Source: Ctenosaura bakeri
Lineage: Eukaryota > Chordata > Lepidosauria > Squamata > Iguanidae
Length of the DNA: 64,000 nt
Assembly (NCBI GenBank): GCA_948474755.1
Contig: CAOLHI010004222.1
Coordinates: forward strand, 62,001-126,000
Direction: 5' to 3'
Under the pieces are notes generated by a model. It made no database searches. It was given only the letters and a program-made list of their open reading frames with translations, and was not told the origin of the DNA. The position numbers and the translations under genes were made by a program. This document shows positions 31,863 to 44,233 of this stretch, piece by piece (the stretch's first letter is position 1; each line of letters begins with the position of its first letter).

Positions 31863-34800
31863 ATATCGGCCGTGCATCGTTGTGCTGCCATTAAGGCCCC
31901 CACTCCTGTTCAGTGTGTAGCCACGGACCCCTGGGTGCAAGCATTCCCAGAGGTCTGGATCAAGAACAAGATAGAGTGCGGGAAGGTAAAGGAGGCTTGT
32001 GTCCTAATAGAGGGCCAAGATCCCCCGCCTCAGAGACAATACAAGTGTTGCATTGTATGAACATGTAATAGACTCCTTGCTTCACAATTTCACAGCTTCA
32101 GTGTATGAGAAAGTAAACTGCTTCTAAAATTGTTTAGGTTAAGTTCGTCTTGCAAGTTCCCATGGGAATGTTATGCTGTAATGTGTATTTCCGTGTTATC
32201 TGCTGGCCCGGAGCACACACAGCTGTGTTTTCGTGTGTGTTCCGGGACACAGCTTTGTTATGTCTGAAGGGTGCTGTTCCTTCTTGTTTTCCTGGTTTCA
32301 TGGCTTTGTAGCTTGCTACTTAACAGCAAGCCTTGTAAAGATTTCATTCTCCTTTGCTTTTGCCGTAGTCAGGATGGCTCGTTCTGCTGTCACTTAATTA
32401 GCTTGATTTATTATCTGCAAAAAACACAGTTAAATTGCTAACTGGCTTCTAGGTGTTTATTTTACTTAACTTCCCAAGTGCGGGCAAGAATGAAGCGGGT
32501 TTCAATTTTCACAGTTTTTTCCTTATTTTGCAACAAGTACCCTACAGACGCCGAAGAAGGCATAGGGAAAAACTTGGTGGGTTCTCCAGTGGGATGTAAT
32601 AACCCCCATGCAGTCCATCTGAACCCCCTTATGACCTGTCCTGAAGTCCGACGGCAAAACATAGAGGATGACTGTAGATTTCAGAGCCTTAAACTCTATG
32701 ACCCCCCCGTAGCACCGGTCATGGCTAAATATAATGAAATCCTGGCCCCATTGAGCCGGCGCCAAATACTACAGTGTAATCGATCTGGCAAATGCGTTTC
32801 ACTCTATACCGTTACACGAGGTATGTTGGTATAAGTTTGCCTTCACTTTCCGGGGTAGCAGTACGTGTTTAAATGCATGCCCCAGGGCTTCCACTCTAGC
32901 CCGAGCATTTGCCACGCACATGTGGTTAGGATGGGGAAACAAGCTGCAACCAACTTTGAGGGCCCACGTCCTTTCCTACGTTGATGATATTTTGGTCCAT
33001 TCCCCTACTGAGGATCAGACCAGAGCTATAACAGAGGAAGTCTTGGGTATCATCAGAGATATGGGGTTCAAGGCAAACGGGGGAAAAGGCTCAGTTAGTG
33101 TCAACTGAGGTGAAGTACCTAGGGCTTTGTTTAGGACCGATGGTCACACTCCTGACGCTCAGTGGGTGGAGGTATCTTAAGTTGCCAGCCCCCACAGACG
33201 TGCACTCCCTAGACCCCCCGGGATGTTCAACTTTTCTAGGGACTTTATCAGTCCTTCACCTCCAAAGTGAAGCCTCTTTATGCCCTATTAAAGAAGAACA
33301 CCGAGTGGAAATGGGGACTCGCACAACAACAAGCGTTCGTCCAACTTAAGGAGGACCTCATGAAAGCCCCAGCTCTGGTGCACCCTAACATGGCTAAGCC
33401 GTTCCTCATTCAGCTAGCCACCTCTGACAGGAGCATAGGAGCAGTCTTGTCGCAACTGCAACATGGCACTAGCGTGTGATAGTGTATGCCTCCAGGAATT
33501 TGGATCCCCAGAAATTAAATTTAGTCCTTGCAAGAAAACCTGTCTCGTACTGATCTGGGCCCTAACCGCTGGGAATTTATATTGGAGGACCCGCGTGGTT
33601 GCCCAGCCCCCCCATACACCGCTTAAATACATTCTTTCTGGTCAGGTCCAGAATGGCCAGGTGTCCAACACCAGAATTCCCAAAATAGACTGTGACCTTG
33701 GTGTCGCGTGGGGTGGATGTTCAAAAACAACAGCAGGACCCGCCAGCTCCCTATGGTTTAATTGAAAGGAGAACGCATGAGTGCCCGTTACCACCTTTGC
33801 ATATCAGTGATTGGCCAGTGGAATGGGGAGCCTCCCTTGAGGAAGCTCAATTACAGGGCTTTGTGTGTTGGTTCTGTGATGGATCCTCCATGCACGTGGA
33901 CAGTCCCCCCGGCCCGGCTATGGAGTGATCCAGGTCACAGACCCCTTTCACCCTACAGGGAAAAGCCAGCCACACTCCAGCCAGGCGGCCAGGTAGAAAC
34001 TCTGAAAGCTATTCTGGAGCACAAGCCGCTTGACTGTCCTTTGGCGATTTACACAGATTCAGACTGGACGGCAAAGGCTGCATCCGTCTGGTTACCAATC
34101 TGGATCTAAAATGACCTCAAAACATCTGATGGGAAACCTATAGCCCATTAGACAAATGGGTCCACACTGCAGCCCAAATTCAGGATAGGGTCGCCCCTAC
34201 ATGGGTAGCTCATGTCAGAGGACACCAGAAAAAGGATACGGCTACTTGTGTGTGGAACAACAGGGCTGACGCCATTGCTTGAGATGCCGCATTACTGGAC
34301 GATGGGGCTCCTATCGCTGCCATTAATGTAAAAACCAAAGAACTTTTAGTGCCCCCATGCTTGATCTAGGGGTGCTGCAGAAAGGAGATTTGGAGATTTT
34401 GGAATTGGCCAGGAAGGGCTCGCGATCCGGCCGACTAAAGATCTCTCAGATAGACGGCGTGTATACGATCGATGCCAGCGGCCAGTGCCATTGGATTGTC
34501 CCCCAGGACCTCCGCAGTGACATCATTCAATTTGTCCACGAGCAGGGACACCGGATGCAACGTGACGTTGGATCGGGTTGGGACACCGGGTGGTGGCCGC
34601 AGTTAAGCAGGATGTTGACCAGTGGGTGGACAACTATCTTGCGCCATGGTCAATTCGGACCCCTCCAGCCCCAAGGCTCCCATCCAACATCAGCATATTG
34701 ACGGTCCTTGGTCACGTATCCAGGTGGACTTTATAGGACCGTTCCGGAAACTCCCATGGCAACAAATACTGCTTAACGGTTATTGATCCATTTTCCAAAT

Positions 34801-35716
34801 GGATCGAACCCTTTTCCCTGTAGAGATAACAGGGCAAGCACCACAGCGCGCTTGCTCTTTAACAATGTCTGGGAAAGGTGGGGAGTGCCACGTGTCCTTG
34901 ACTCAGGCTCGGGCCCCCATTTCCCTTTGGGGGAAGTACCCAAGAGCTGTGCAAGGCACTGGGTATTCGGCAGGCCTCCCATTGCCTATCATCCCCAAAG
35001 TTCAGGTCAAGTGGAGAGGACAAACCGTTCTCTGAAGGAAGCCCTTCAAAATGGTGCGCTCCACTGGAAAGGATTGGGACATAAAGCTGCCCATCATCTT
35101 AATGGCCTTTCGGGGCACGGTGGGTCTCACGGCTTCACGCCGCATATGGTAATGACAGGGCGGAAGATGATGTGGCCAAGCTTTTTGGTTTAAATACCAG
35201 CCTCTCCTCCGAGTTGGAACCAGTGGTTCTCAACAACGAGTGGGCCCGGGAAATTGGGTTAGCTACTTGGGTCAAATACACAGAGAGGTTGCTGCCCAGC
35301 TCAGCAAAAATCTCCAGAAAATGGACAAACGGCTAGGTTGGGTGACTCGTCCCTGCCAGTGGGGGGAAAGGGGCAGTTAGTCCTCTATAGAAATTTCTAT
35401 AAGAACAAACACTCCCCTGCTGCCAAATGGGTGGGACTGGCCCCCATTTAAAAGCGGGTTTCCCCGCTGTATATCAAGTTAAAATCCCAAAGGGAAAAAA
35501 GGGAAACTGGCTCAATTTTTTCCACATCTCTCAGCTGAAAGAGTGGAAAGGCCAGCCAGTTGAGCCTAAAGGGATAGTGGATACTGAACCTGGAAGCAGC
35601 GCTCTGGGAAACCCCCGGAGTGTGATTGCCCCCCAAGTCTCCATAAATTATGGGAATTACCCATCATTGATTTGTCTAGTTTTGTCTCCACTTATGAGGT
35701 GTTTGACAATGGTTGA
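31863..35716 (+). pseudogene. pol: pol of ERV copy C (many frameshifts, one insertion)
   Basis: Homologous along its length to pol of A and D. The linker after protease (CAAIKAPTPVQC) is open to 32046, where a 487-bp insertion splits it. RT resumes at 32539; YVDD at 32977-32988. Tether near 33230-33700, RNase H from about 33860 (CDGSSMHVD) with TDSDWTAKA near 34058, integrase from about 34510 with the catalytic core near 34720-35010 and a GPY/F-like region near 35420. No frame exceeds about 136 codons, because of single-base indels, mostly in runs. The homologous end is TGA 35714-35716. Confidence 0.85.
32047..32533. mobile_element. 487-bp insertion of unknown class in ERV C pol
   Basis: The pol sequence TACAAGTACCC is interrupted; CAAGT is at 32042-32046 and 32534-32538. 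The insert has GTTGCATTG at one end and TTTTGCAA(C) at the other, a short imperfect inverted repeat. No open frame; no homology to the other elements here. It could be a solo LTR of an unseen family or a non-autonomous DNA transposon. Confidence 0.65.
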
Positions 35717-37924
35717 ACATCTCCAGTCTGCATGGAGCAGAGGCGGAGTGGCGAACCCCTCCCAGGCTCCAAGTCTTTGTAAACAGTTCCGCCTATAGTT
35801 GGTAGTTGCGCTACTTAGTAGTAAGTTGTTTTGTAGTTATTTAATCTGTTTTTGTAACTGCTTTGGGCAGAAGACCAATGGGTTGGCTGACCAGGGGTTT
35901 CCCCCTTTTTGGACCCTCTGGGGAAATCAGGCCTACAGAGTCAGCCGAGATACCCTGAGGAGGGTTAGAGTTAGGCCAAAGCCTCCGCCATCTCTCATGC
36001 TGACGGATGGTCTTGTGCAAAGGGGGTTTCAGGGGCCATGAGGCGAGACATGATTATCTCCCTCTCAGTGGGACCAGGTCTGACTCTGGAGTCTTGGTTA
36101 CTACCAGGTTATCTTTCGCCCTCCAGAGATTTCTCAGGTCGTTTTTTTGGGGAACCCAGACTGTTAGGGTGAGAACAGTCGGGGCCTCGCCTCCACCCTT
36201 CACTTAAGTCGGCTTAGTATTTCCCAAATTTGGACATGCCTCCGATGCCCCATAAGGGCTGGAACCTACACAATTGGCGACAGCGGTGGCCCCGGTGCTT
36301 TGTTATCCATTTGCATATGTTATTAGGACATCTGCATATGTAAAGCCCACCAACCGGGACAATCTCCGGTAGAGTCAGCACCCTCTCTGGCAATAAGCAA
36401 GCGCGCACTTGCTTGTCTCTGTATTAATTAGTTCTGTCTTTTACCAGTAGGGAGCCTCCGCCTAGGTGGAAGCCAGAATCTAACTTAGTCCATTAAGAGC
36501 ATGGTCCAACCTAAGTTGGTCTAGGTAGTGTGTTGTAAACGTGCTCACATCACCAAGGTGTGCCCCATCCAATTTAAGGTGTCACATCGTAGTAACGCGT
36601 GTGTGGTAGACACAAAGTGCCTCGTTAAGGTGATCCACCTAACACCTCAAGCATTGCAGGCCCTAGTTCCCCCAAAAGATACTCCTGAATGGAGGCCCCC
36701 TCTACCGAGGTGTGGTCGGACCGCCTTCCATCTCATAGTACCAAGGTCCGAGATAGTCACCCCTGTCCCCTCCGTGTATTGTGACTTGGCCTAGCGCTCT
36801 CGTAACAGCCCCCTGAGGCTCCCATCATCCCCGGTCTTCATGACTTGAAATCAACTCCCATCAGGCTCCTTTCCAGTCATTTGCATTTATTTTCTGTATT
36901 GGGTATAACCTATGTCAGTTTTCCCCAATCAAAGAACAGGTCGACGGTTCCAGTGGCCTAGCCCAACCCCCGGCCCCGTCCACACCCCCGGATGCCGTGG
37001 TGTGTGTGTGTGTGTGCATGGGAAACCCATCATTCGTGTCGAGGGCCAGCCCAAGACGACCTCCCACTCCTGTTGTCGCAGTTGGGGAGCCAGTGCCAGC
37101 CGCTCCCTGACATGCCTTGCCAGATGACAGCCATTCTCACCAATTTGCCGCTTCCGCTACTTGGACTCTGCCATCTCCCCCCCACAAGCCTCCTGCAAAG
37201 CTAGTGAGCCTGGGCTAGCTAAACTCCGAACCCGGACATTTGTTCTGCAACCCAGCCTGCCTACTTTCCAGTCTCCAGTTGAACTCTTCTCAGTTTGTCC
37301 GCATTGGCGGACCTCATTAGAACTTTTGAACTCTGTGCCTGCAATCCAACTACCAAACTTTTCCGTATCAGGGGGGGGTGCCTGGATATTTGCGTCTTGC
37401 CCCCCCCAAACCAGGAACTGTTCCCATTACCAAATAGAACTGTGTGCTTATCGGAACTTTACTGTTGCTTTGCCTGTGTGGCATCCTGCTTACTTCTCAC
37501 CGGACTCGTGCTGTTAAGTCATGTCCGCCTCCCACCAGATGCGGCTTCTCATGCCCGCATCGGTCCAAGACCATTTTCGGCCCACATGGCCTCCAATGCG
37601 AGTCTGTTATGTTTCTGCAATACTGTTGATTTCATTGTTGCATTGCCATTAATATATGCTTCACTGTGTACCATGTTTAGTTACTGTTTCTGGTAGTTTG
37701 TCATTTTTACCATTCTGCCATTCTGGCATTCATGCTTGTTGAAAATAGTAGTTAGAAATAGGATTGTGTTAGTTAGGGAATGTTTTATCAGTTAGGAATG
37801 TTTTGAAACCGCTACTGTTTAAATTGCTGTGACCCTGGTGTATATCCTAATTCGATAAATTGGGTATTATTGTTTAATTGGAAAAATTGCATCATTACCC
37901 CAACACCGCCCTTTTTGGGGGGGG
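35717..37924 (+). other. Long 3' region of ERV copy C, ends in polypurine tract
   Basis: About 2.2 kb, homologous in patches to 10506-12585 and 52537-54537. ATTTGCAT at 36309-36316 and 36879-36886; a GT repeat at about 37000-37017; polypurine tract of 10 or more G ending near 37927. No conserved frame. Confidence 0.65.
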
Positions 37925-39948
37925 GGGTTCTTGGGGGATGGCACCCCTGGTGAGGACACCCAGATATCACTTTGATATCAAACAATTTGGCCCCAGCTGG
38001 ACTGGCTCGCAGTTATTTCACTCCACGTTTTTCCGAGTTCTCCGGACAAGCAGGGACAAGTGCGGCCGTTAATGGTTTCACATTCCATTCCTCTTTGTAG
38101 CCAGCAACTCAAACCTCGCCCGCAGCTTAGGGAACTTTCCGCTGCAAACCTTACAATAGCCACATGGCTTTCAGTCAAGTTACTCTTTTAGGTTGGGCCA
38201 TCAGCGTCCCAGACACGCTATTGTCTTCAAATGCAAATCCAATCATGTTAAACTTGCCTTTCCAAATCCCTTGTCCAGCACCGAAACTCCCTTTGTTCTC
38301 ATCTGGCTTGCCATTGCCAGGAGGCACAAAACTCCCTATAAAAACCTCTCACTTTTAACCGATCTTAGCTCTTTTTATGATAGAGTTACTAGTTTGATAG
38401 ATGAAGGGAATTCTGTGGATGTAGCATATCTCGATTTCAGTAAGGCCTTCAACAAAGTTCCCCATGACATTCTTGCAATGAAGCTAGTAAAATATGGGCT
38501 GGACAGGCCTACTGTTAGTTGGATTTGTAATTGGTTGACCGACCAAAAAGGGTATACCAAAGGTGTTTTTATCCCGGAAGAAGTGACTAGTGGGGGCCAC
38601 AGGGCTGCCCGGGCCCAGTGCTGTTCAACATTTTTATCAATGACTTGGATCAAGGAATAGAGGGCATGCTCATCAAATTTGCAGATGATACCAAATTGGG
38701 AGGGGTTGCTAATACACCAGAGGACAGGATCAAAAATTAAAATGACCCGGATAGATTGGAGAGCTGGGCCAAGGCGAACAAAATGAAATTCAACAGAGAG
38801 AAGTGTAAGGTCCTACACTTAGGTAGAAAAAATGGAATACAGAAATATAGGATGGGGGACATGTGGCTGGATAGCAGTATGTGTGAAAGGGATCTAGGAG
38901 TCTTCATAAACCACAAGCTGAACATGAGTCAGCAGTGTGATGCGGCAGCCAAGAAAGCCAATCAATTCTCAGCTGCATCAATAGGAGTATGGTGTCTAGA
39001 TCGAGGGAGGTACTGGTACCACTCTACTCTGCTTTGGTTAGACCCCATCTTGAATACTGTGTCCAGTTCTGGGCACCCCAATTCAAGAAGGATATTGACA
39101 AGCTGGAGCAAATCCAGAGGAGGGGACCAAAATGATAGAGGCCCGGAAAACCCTGCCCTATGGGGATAACTTAAGAGCTGGGGATGTTTAGCTTGCAGAA
39201 GAGACAGTTAAGAGGGGACATGATAGCCATGTTTAAGTATTTGAAGGGATGCCATGTAGAAGAAGGAGAGGGCTTGTTTTTTGCTGCTCCAGAGACCAGG
39301 ACAAGGAGCAATGGATTCAAGCTGCAGGAAAGGAGATTCCACCAACCTCAGGGAAAAATTTCCTGACAGTCAGGGCTGTCCGGCAGTGGAATACGCCTCG
39401 GAGTGTAGTGGAGTCTCCTTCCTTGGAGGTTTCGAAAAGAGGCTTGATGGTCATCTGTCGGGAGTGCTTTGAGGGTGTTCCTGCATGGCAGGGGGTTACT
39501 GGATGACCTCTGTGGTCTCTTCCAAATCTACATTTCTATGATTCTATGATTCAGATCACTTTGGACTGTCACCCCGCCGCTGCCGGTTGTCTAAGGGACT
39601 CCCCTCAGTGCCCCATCCTGAGCTTTCTTTCCCCAACCCCTCTTCTCTCCAGGACTACGAGCAGGTCTTATTGCTTTTCCCAACAAACTTCCGTTTCTCT
39701 TTTCCCAAACTAGTTAGTTTATGTTCTGTCTTTCATGTCTTTTTTCTTTTAATAAAGAATTGTCTATTATTTGGAAAAAAATTGTCTAGCTACTTCTACC
39801 CGCCGCTGTATACATAGGGTTAAAGATCTCACAACGTTACCCTGCCTCTTGCTAGTCAAACTAGTGTCTCAGCTAATTTCCCCCAATTTGGTATTTTAAT
39901 CGGCAACCAGGGCACCCCTCGCGGGACCTCCAAATTCTCAGGGTAACA
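37925..39948 (+). repeat. 3' LTR of ERV copy C, interrupted by a CR1 fragment
   Basis: Own sequence is about 37925-38367 and 39553-39948, 839 bp. The TGTTAC start is decayed next to the G run; it aligns with 27950 from ATGGCACCCC on. GATATC pair near 37966-37980, octamer ATGCAAAT 38231-38238, ends GTAACA then GCAC. Confidence 0.85.
38368..39552 (+). mobile_element. 5'-truncated CR1 LINE inside the ERV C 3' LTR
   Basis: Codons from about 38370 give CR1 RT: VDVAYLDFSKAFNKVPHDIL (motif A) and, after frameshifts, [14 protein letters not shown] near 38665-38700 (motif C), then [31 protein letters not shown] and the C-terminus. It ends with ATTCTATGATTCTATGATTC, the CR1 octamer tail. Several shifts (near 38595, 39005, 39165) disable it. 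LTR sequence resumes at 39553; no clear target duplication. Confidence 0.85.
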
Positions 39949-39952
39949 GCAC

Positions 39953-41488
39953 ACCCTGATGTGACACTACATACTCCCTTTGACTGCAGTCCATCAGGGG
40001 AGATTTCAACCACTGAAATCCCAAATACCACATGGAGGTGGATGTGCCTATTTCCTTCCCCTCCACAGAGCTATACTGGTGCCAACTTATGTTTACATTC
40101 AGTGGCACCCAATACCTTTTTCTCTGGTGATCTTAGAAGGGCCAAGGCAGTCCATGGCTTCATCTCAGTCACAATGATATCAGGAGAAAAGACCTTACTT
40201 CAGGAGGCACTTGGGTCAGACACCAGCTTCCACTCTGATTAGGACAAAAGAGTCCGAAGCCATAGTGGGCTCTGCCACTCTTCCAAGTGATTTCAGAGAC
40301 CCACAAACAAACACATTCAAAGGACTGGAAGGGAAAGCCCCCAGACTGGGCAACCCCCTCCTTTGGGCAGCAGAAGAGTGAGGAACGCCTTACTTCCCTT
40401 CATGGGATGGCAGCCACCTTGAAGAGACACACGCAAGCAAAGTTTCCCCTTTTTTTGTATATAGTTTGTCTTAGCTGTAGTTATAGTTATAGTTGTAGAG
40501 TTTAAACCTCTTTCCCTTTTGCAACAAACACAACATAATCACCATTGCCGCTCAGGTGATTCAGGCTAACCTCATGGGACTGATGCACCCGGAGATCCTA
40601 AGCCTGCTAAGAGAGCACTATCCAGAATCTCTGGAACACCCTGCTGCTTTCAAAATACGGCACACCACTTGGGAGAGCCCAACTTCAAGGTGGAAGTCGT
40701 ACATGAGAGGTTCTGGACCCGGAATTTTACATCCATTATCCCATCTAGGACTCCCCTTAATAGCCACCAATGCCACCCTACTACCCTGACAAATGTACTA
40801 TTGGTCCAACGGTACACACTCTTTCGATTTATCCAGTTGCTTGTTTCACCACCATTGGGTACAGTGCTTTTGTAATATAGACAGTTTCTGTTATAGTAAT
40901 GTCTCTGAATATGTAGTAGTGCTGGTCCACACTGTAATGGTGCAAATTAATAATAGTGCTTTTGCTTTAAAACTCCGTGTTCACACATGACAGTATTGCC
41001 TAGTGGTGCGACCTAAATTAAACCACACCGCCGGCAACCCTTGCTTTTGTTCTAGCACGTACAGGATTGTTTTGGGAAAAACTTTTATTAGGTGGGAGAT
41101 AAGAGGTTATGTTTTAGAAAGTGGATACATGCCCACGGAGTGAAATAGTCGGATTCCACCTTGAAGACAAGATCTCCATGTCTACACGGCTACGGAATCT
41201 CACCTGCCTAGTACAGAGAGTTATGGAGGTATCACACCCCCTCCACCAGATTGCCTTGACAGTTAACCACTCCGCCAAGGTAATCATTAGTCATCTGAAG
41301 CTTTGGAAACCGCATCACAACAATCTTGGTGGGACACCTTCAGTTGGTCCACGGAAGCGACGCCCACCTCGCCTTGCACCCTTTGATTATATTAGTTGTA
41401 TTTAGGTATACTCGCCCTATGCTTAATTGGCCTTGCACTGTGGGTCAAGAAACAGATTTTTCAGCTTCAATCTGGCCGGTTTTACTGA
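39953..41488 (+). pseudogene. Env-like region of ERV copy B (decayed; tentative)
   Basis: Lies between the pol remnant of B and its 3' region, the place of a retroviral env. It is absent from copies A, C and D. Readable pieces are 39961-40242, 40669-40875, 40793-40990, 41121-41405 and 41396-41488, in different frames. Together they hold at least six N-X-S/T sequons and a Cys-rich stretch near 40840-40900, and the last piece has a Trp/Ser-rich part, then a hydrophobic run of about 15 residues followed by a short basic tail and stop 41486-41488. That is the layout of an envelope transmembrane end. I see no clear furin site or fusion peptide. Decayed beyond function; could be another inserted gene. 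Confidence 0.45.
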
Positions 41489-42813
41489 GAGCTCCAAGGC
41501 TCATGATTTGTAAATAGTTTATTGTTAGTTTAGCTTGTTCTGATTGTAATGTCCCATTTGGTTTCAAAAGACTATCCAAGGCGACCAATCTTCAGGCCTG
41601 CCTTGGAGTCTAGCTTTCTGAGGAGGAAAGTTGCTCACTCGGAACCTACATCGACCATCAGTACCGTACTTGCAGCCAACTCCAAGCCCTCGGGTTACAT
41701 CATCAGGCTTGGAGCCCAGCTCTGGGTCTGAGCGAAGGGGGGGGCCTCGGCACGCATCCACAAGTGGAATCCCATCCTGTTAAAGGGGAAGGCTGATTGT
41801 ATTGACTGTATATTCCTGTGTCAGCAGCTAGCTTTTCAAGCTGGCTTTATTTTGAACATCAGTCCAGGCGTGGTTGTGTTGGTATAGCTTCTATCGGCCT
41901 CCAAGGACCGACGGATGGATGTGGGTTTGAATTAGCAGCCTCACTGACTGAATAGGTCTGCTAAGGCCAATGCTGCTCTATTCTTGGGAGCTATTTAAAC
42001 CCCGCTCCCTCTTAGACTTTTTGGTTATAGTGAAACAACATTTCAGTGTTCAACTTGAACTCCCATCAGCGTCTGAGCTGGTAATTTGCATTTTATCTAT
42101 GCATTGGATAACCTCTTTGTCAGTTTGGATGCAAAACAGCTACAGGTCACTGCTCCGGAGAACCAGGATGGCCCTCAAGCTGTCCATCACCCCCGGTATC
42201 GTGGGGGGGATGAAGAAGAAAAAACACAGCTCCAACCGGGAGCCAGGCCATGGAGATGCCCGACCCTCCGCTGCAGCTGTGGGACCATGGGGGGGGTGCT
42301 CCAGACACCCTTCAACGGAGATAAAGCTGTTTTTGCCAAAAGACTCAGATTTAAAAGGACTATTGCCTTTTCCAAAGTACTATTCTTCATGCCAAGGTCT
42401 GCAAGATGCACGCAGTGGAAGTTAGCTTTCAATTGTTAGCTAGTCCAAAAAATTATAGTTTCAACCATCACCACTTTGCTTTGCTCATTCCCGCAGTGCC
42501 TCATTGGAAGGCATGCTTTTGTTAATGTTTTCATTTTTTTGTTACCATAATTGTGCATTTTTAACCGGTTCTCAATTGACGGGACAAGTCGCTATTGATT
42601 ATTGCCTATATATGCTTTTGTGTGAGTGTGTTTAGGTTCAAGTTTAGTTAGGAATGTGTTTATAAGATAGAACCCTTCATGTTTTCCAAAAAATTCCCTT
42701 TGCCTATGGAGAAATACTGAACCTTTAGACCCCTATTTGGCGCTAAAAATTTTTTGAAATGTTTAATTGGAAAATGTTCATATTGTCCCAAATCACCCCT
42801 TTTCAGGGAGGAT
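41489..42813 (+). other. 3' region of ERV copy B, ends in polypurine tract
   Basis: Starts with CTCC...TTTGTAAATAGTT near 41490-41520, the same motif that follows pol in A (10558) and D (52598). About 1.3 kb, shorter than in A, C and D. ATTTGCAT at 42084-42091; a GGGGGG run at about 42200-42207; polypurine tract CAGGGAGGAT before 42814. Confidence 0.65.
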
Positions 42814-43677
42814 TGTTTCTGTTGTTTCTAGCCTGGATTTGGGGGGAAAAATATAATAAATTTTGGGCTACAACCCCCTTTTTCCCCCATGTGCTTGCAA
42901 GGCTCCCGGACAAGCTCGCATACAGGCACGACCGCTAATCGCTGTAATATTCCAAACAAATACAGGCAGGCCAGAAATAGCCAACCCGCCACTTCAGAAG
43001 ACCTCAAGGCAAGTACCATATTATGTATGCAAGCTACTACAAAGGTGTCCCTGCCCCAGGGGCAGCTTGACTAGCCAAATACTCATCTGTCAAGCACTCC
43101 GCATTTGCATACTGGCTACTCTATTACAATTCGGTCTTAACTCAATCATGTAAAATTCTGATCGTTCGGAGGTTTTGTCTCCCGCCCAAAATATTGTTGT
43201 CTCCAAGGTTATAAGCCACATTTTCCCCCATAAGAACCCCTGACTTTGAGCACTTCCTCGGATCACTCCTGGCTTCCATCCGCCTTGCTGCTGCTTCATT
43301 TGGCGAGCCTTCCCCCCAGCTCCTCGTGCTGAGAATCCTCACTTCCATGAACTTATTCTTCTACTACCCAGGTTTCAGGACAGGTGTAGTATTTCCCATA
43401 ACCTCCTCTAAAAATCCCTCTATCCAACTCCAACCTTTATTTTTATAGTTCTCTGTGTGAGTGTGCTGCATACACTTGTTTGGCTGTATTTTAAAAAAAC
43501 AACATTATTATTTTACTTCGTTTGCTCCTTACTGGGCTACCCCGTAGACATTGGGTAAAAGATCTCGCACCATTTGCCTCTCGTATTGCTAGCTTGTGCT
43601 CTTTTGACTAATTCCCAACTTTGTAATTTGGAGCGCACTTAGGTGTCCCCCATGGGACCCCAGAAATCAGGGTAAGA
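42814..43677 (+). repeat. 3' LTR of ERV copy B
   Basis: 864 bp. Start TGTTTC and end GTAAGA are each one base off the canonical ends. Octamer 43103-43110. The AATAAA and TATA motifs of the 5' LTR are partly mutated (CCATAAGAACC near 43228, TTTTAAAAAA near 43490). Confidence 0.85.
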
Positions 43678-43781
43678 ATGGCTTCCAGACCCTTCATCAT
43701 TTTGGTCACCCTCCTCTGGACACGTTCCAGCTTGTCAACATCCTTCTTGAATTGAGGTGCCCAGAACTGGACACAGTGGTG

Positions 43782-44233
43782 GGGGGAGCCCCCTGCAATG
43801 GCAAAAAGGGTATATTTCTTCTCCCGGAGCAGAGAATAATAAAAACCCTGAAGAATCCCTTCTAAATGAAAAAAAGACTGTGAGTAATTAAGGAAAAATG
43901 TGGGAAGGAATGAAGATAAGATACCGGATCAGTTTTGATTCTTCTCCAACTGGAGAAATATAAAAGACTTTATCTAAATTGGAAATAGTTGTTGTGATCG
44001 GGAGGGAGTTTTTGTTTTTTTTTCTTTATTTATTTATTTTTTATTTTTATTTCATTATTTTTATTTTTGGTTTTGTTGAGAGCCACTTATGTCGTATAAG
44101 CAAAAGGGGGGGAAAAATTTATAAACAACCCACTGGGAAATGACTAAAATCAACAGATAAAACATTTACTCATTTAGTTAGAGATTTTGAAAATATAAAC
44201 TTAAACTCTAATGGAGACGAAGAAAAAATAAAA
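43782..44233 (+). other. 5' UTR of the L1 at 43782
   Basis: About 450 bases between the CR1 fragment and ORF1. Contains a T/A-rich run at about 44011-44070. The exact 5' end is uncertain because no target duplication can be used. Confidence 0.5.

Larger units (their letters stand above)
27950..39948 (+). mobile_element. ERV copy C, provirus with both LTRs, target duplication GCAC
   Basis: GCAC at 27946-27949 and 39949-39952. Sits inside copy B, so it is younger than B. LTRs form a separate subfamily. Later events: a 487-bp insertion in pol (32047-32533) and a CR1 fragment in the 3' LTR (38368-39552). gag and pro are fairly well kept, pol is heavily frameshifted. Confidence 0.95.
23118..43677 (+). 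mobile_element. ERV copy B, provirus with both LTRs, target duplication ATGG
   Basis: ATGG at 23114-23117 and 43678-43681. B has been expanded to 20.5 kb by a solo LTR at 24238 and by ERV copy C at 27950. Its own parts are LTR, leader, gag, decayed pro, a short pol remnant, an env-like region, a 3' region and the 3' LTR. RT core, RNase H and integrase are deleted. Its LTRs differ more than those of A (about one in ten by eye), fitting an older insertion. Confidence 0.9.
22716..43781 (-). mobile_element. CR1 LINE 3' end, minus strand, split by ERV copy B
   Basis: Own sequence is 22716-23117 and 43682-43781. The 3' end at 22716 carries the CR1 octamer tail (ATAGAATCATAGAA, which is ATTCTATG repeats on the minus strand). 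Minus-strand codons in 22720-23117 give the CR1 C-terminal region, and 43682-43781 gives [17 protein letters not shown]. The two parts join at the ATGG target duplication of ERV B. The 5' part beyond 43781 is missing: truncated, or lost with the L1 junction. Confidence 0.85.

Noticed and set aside
38193..38660. 155-codon protein combining LTR and RT sequence
   Set aside because: Accidental read-through from ERV C LTR into the inserted CR1.
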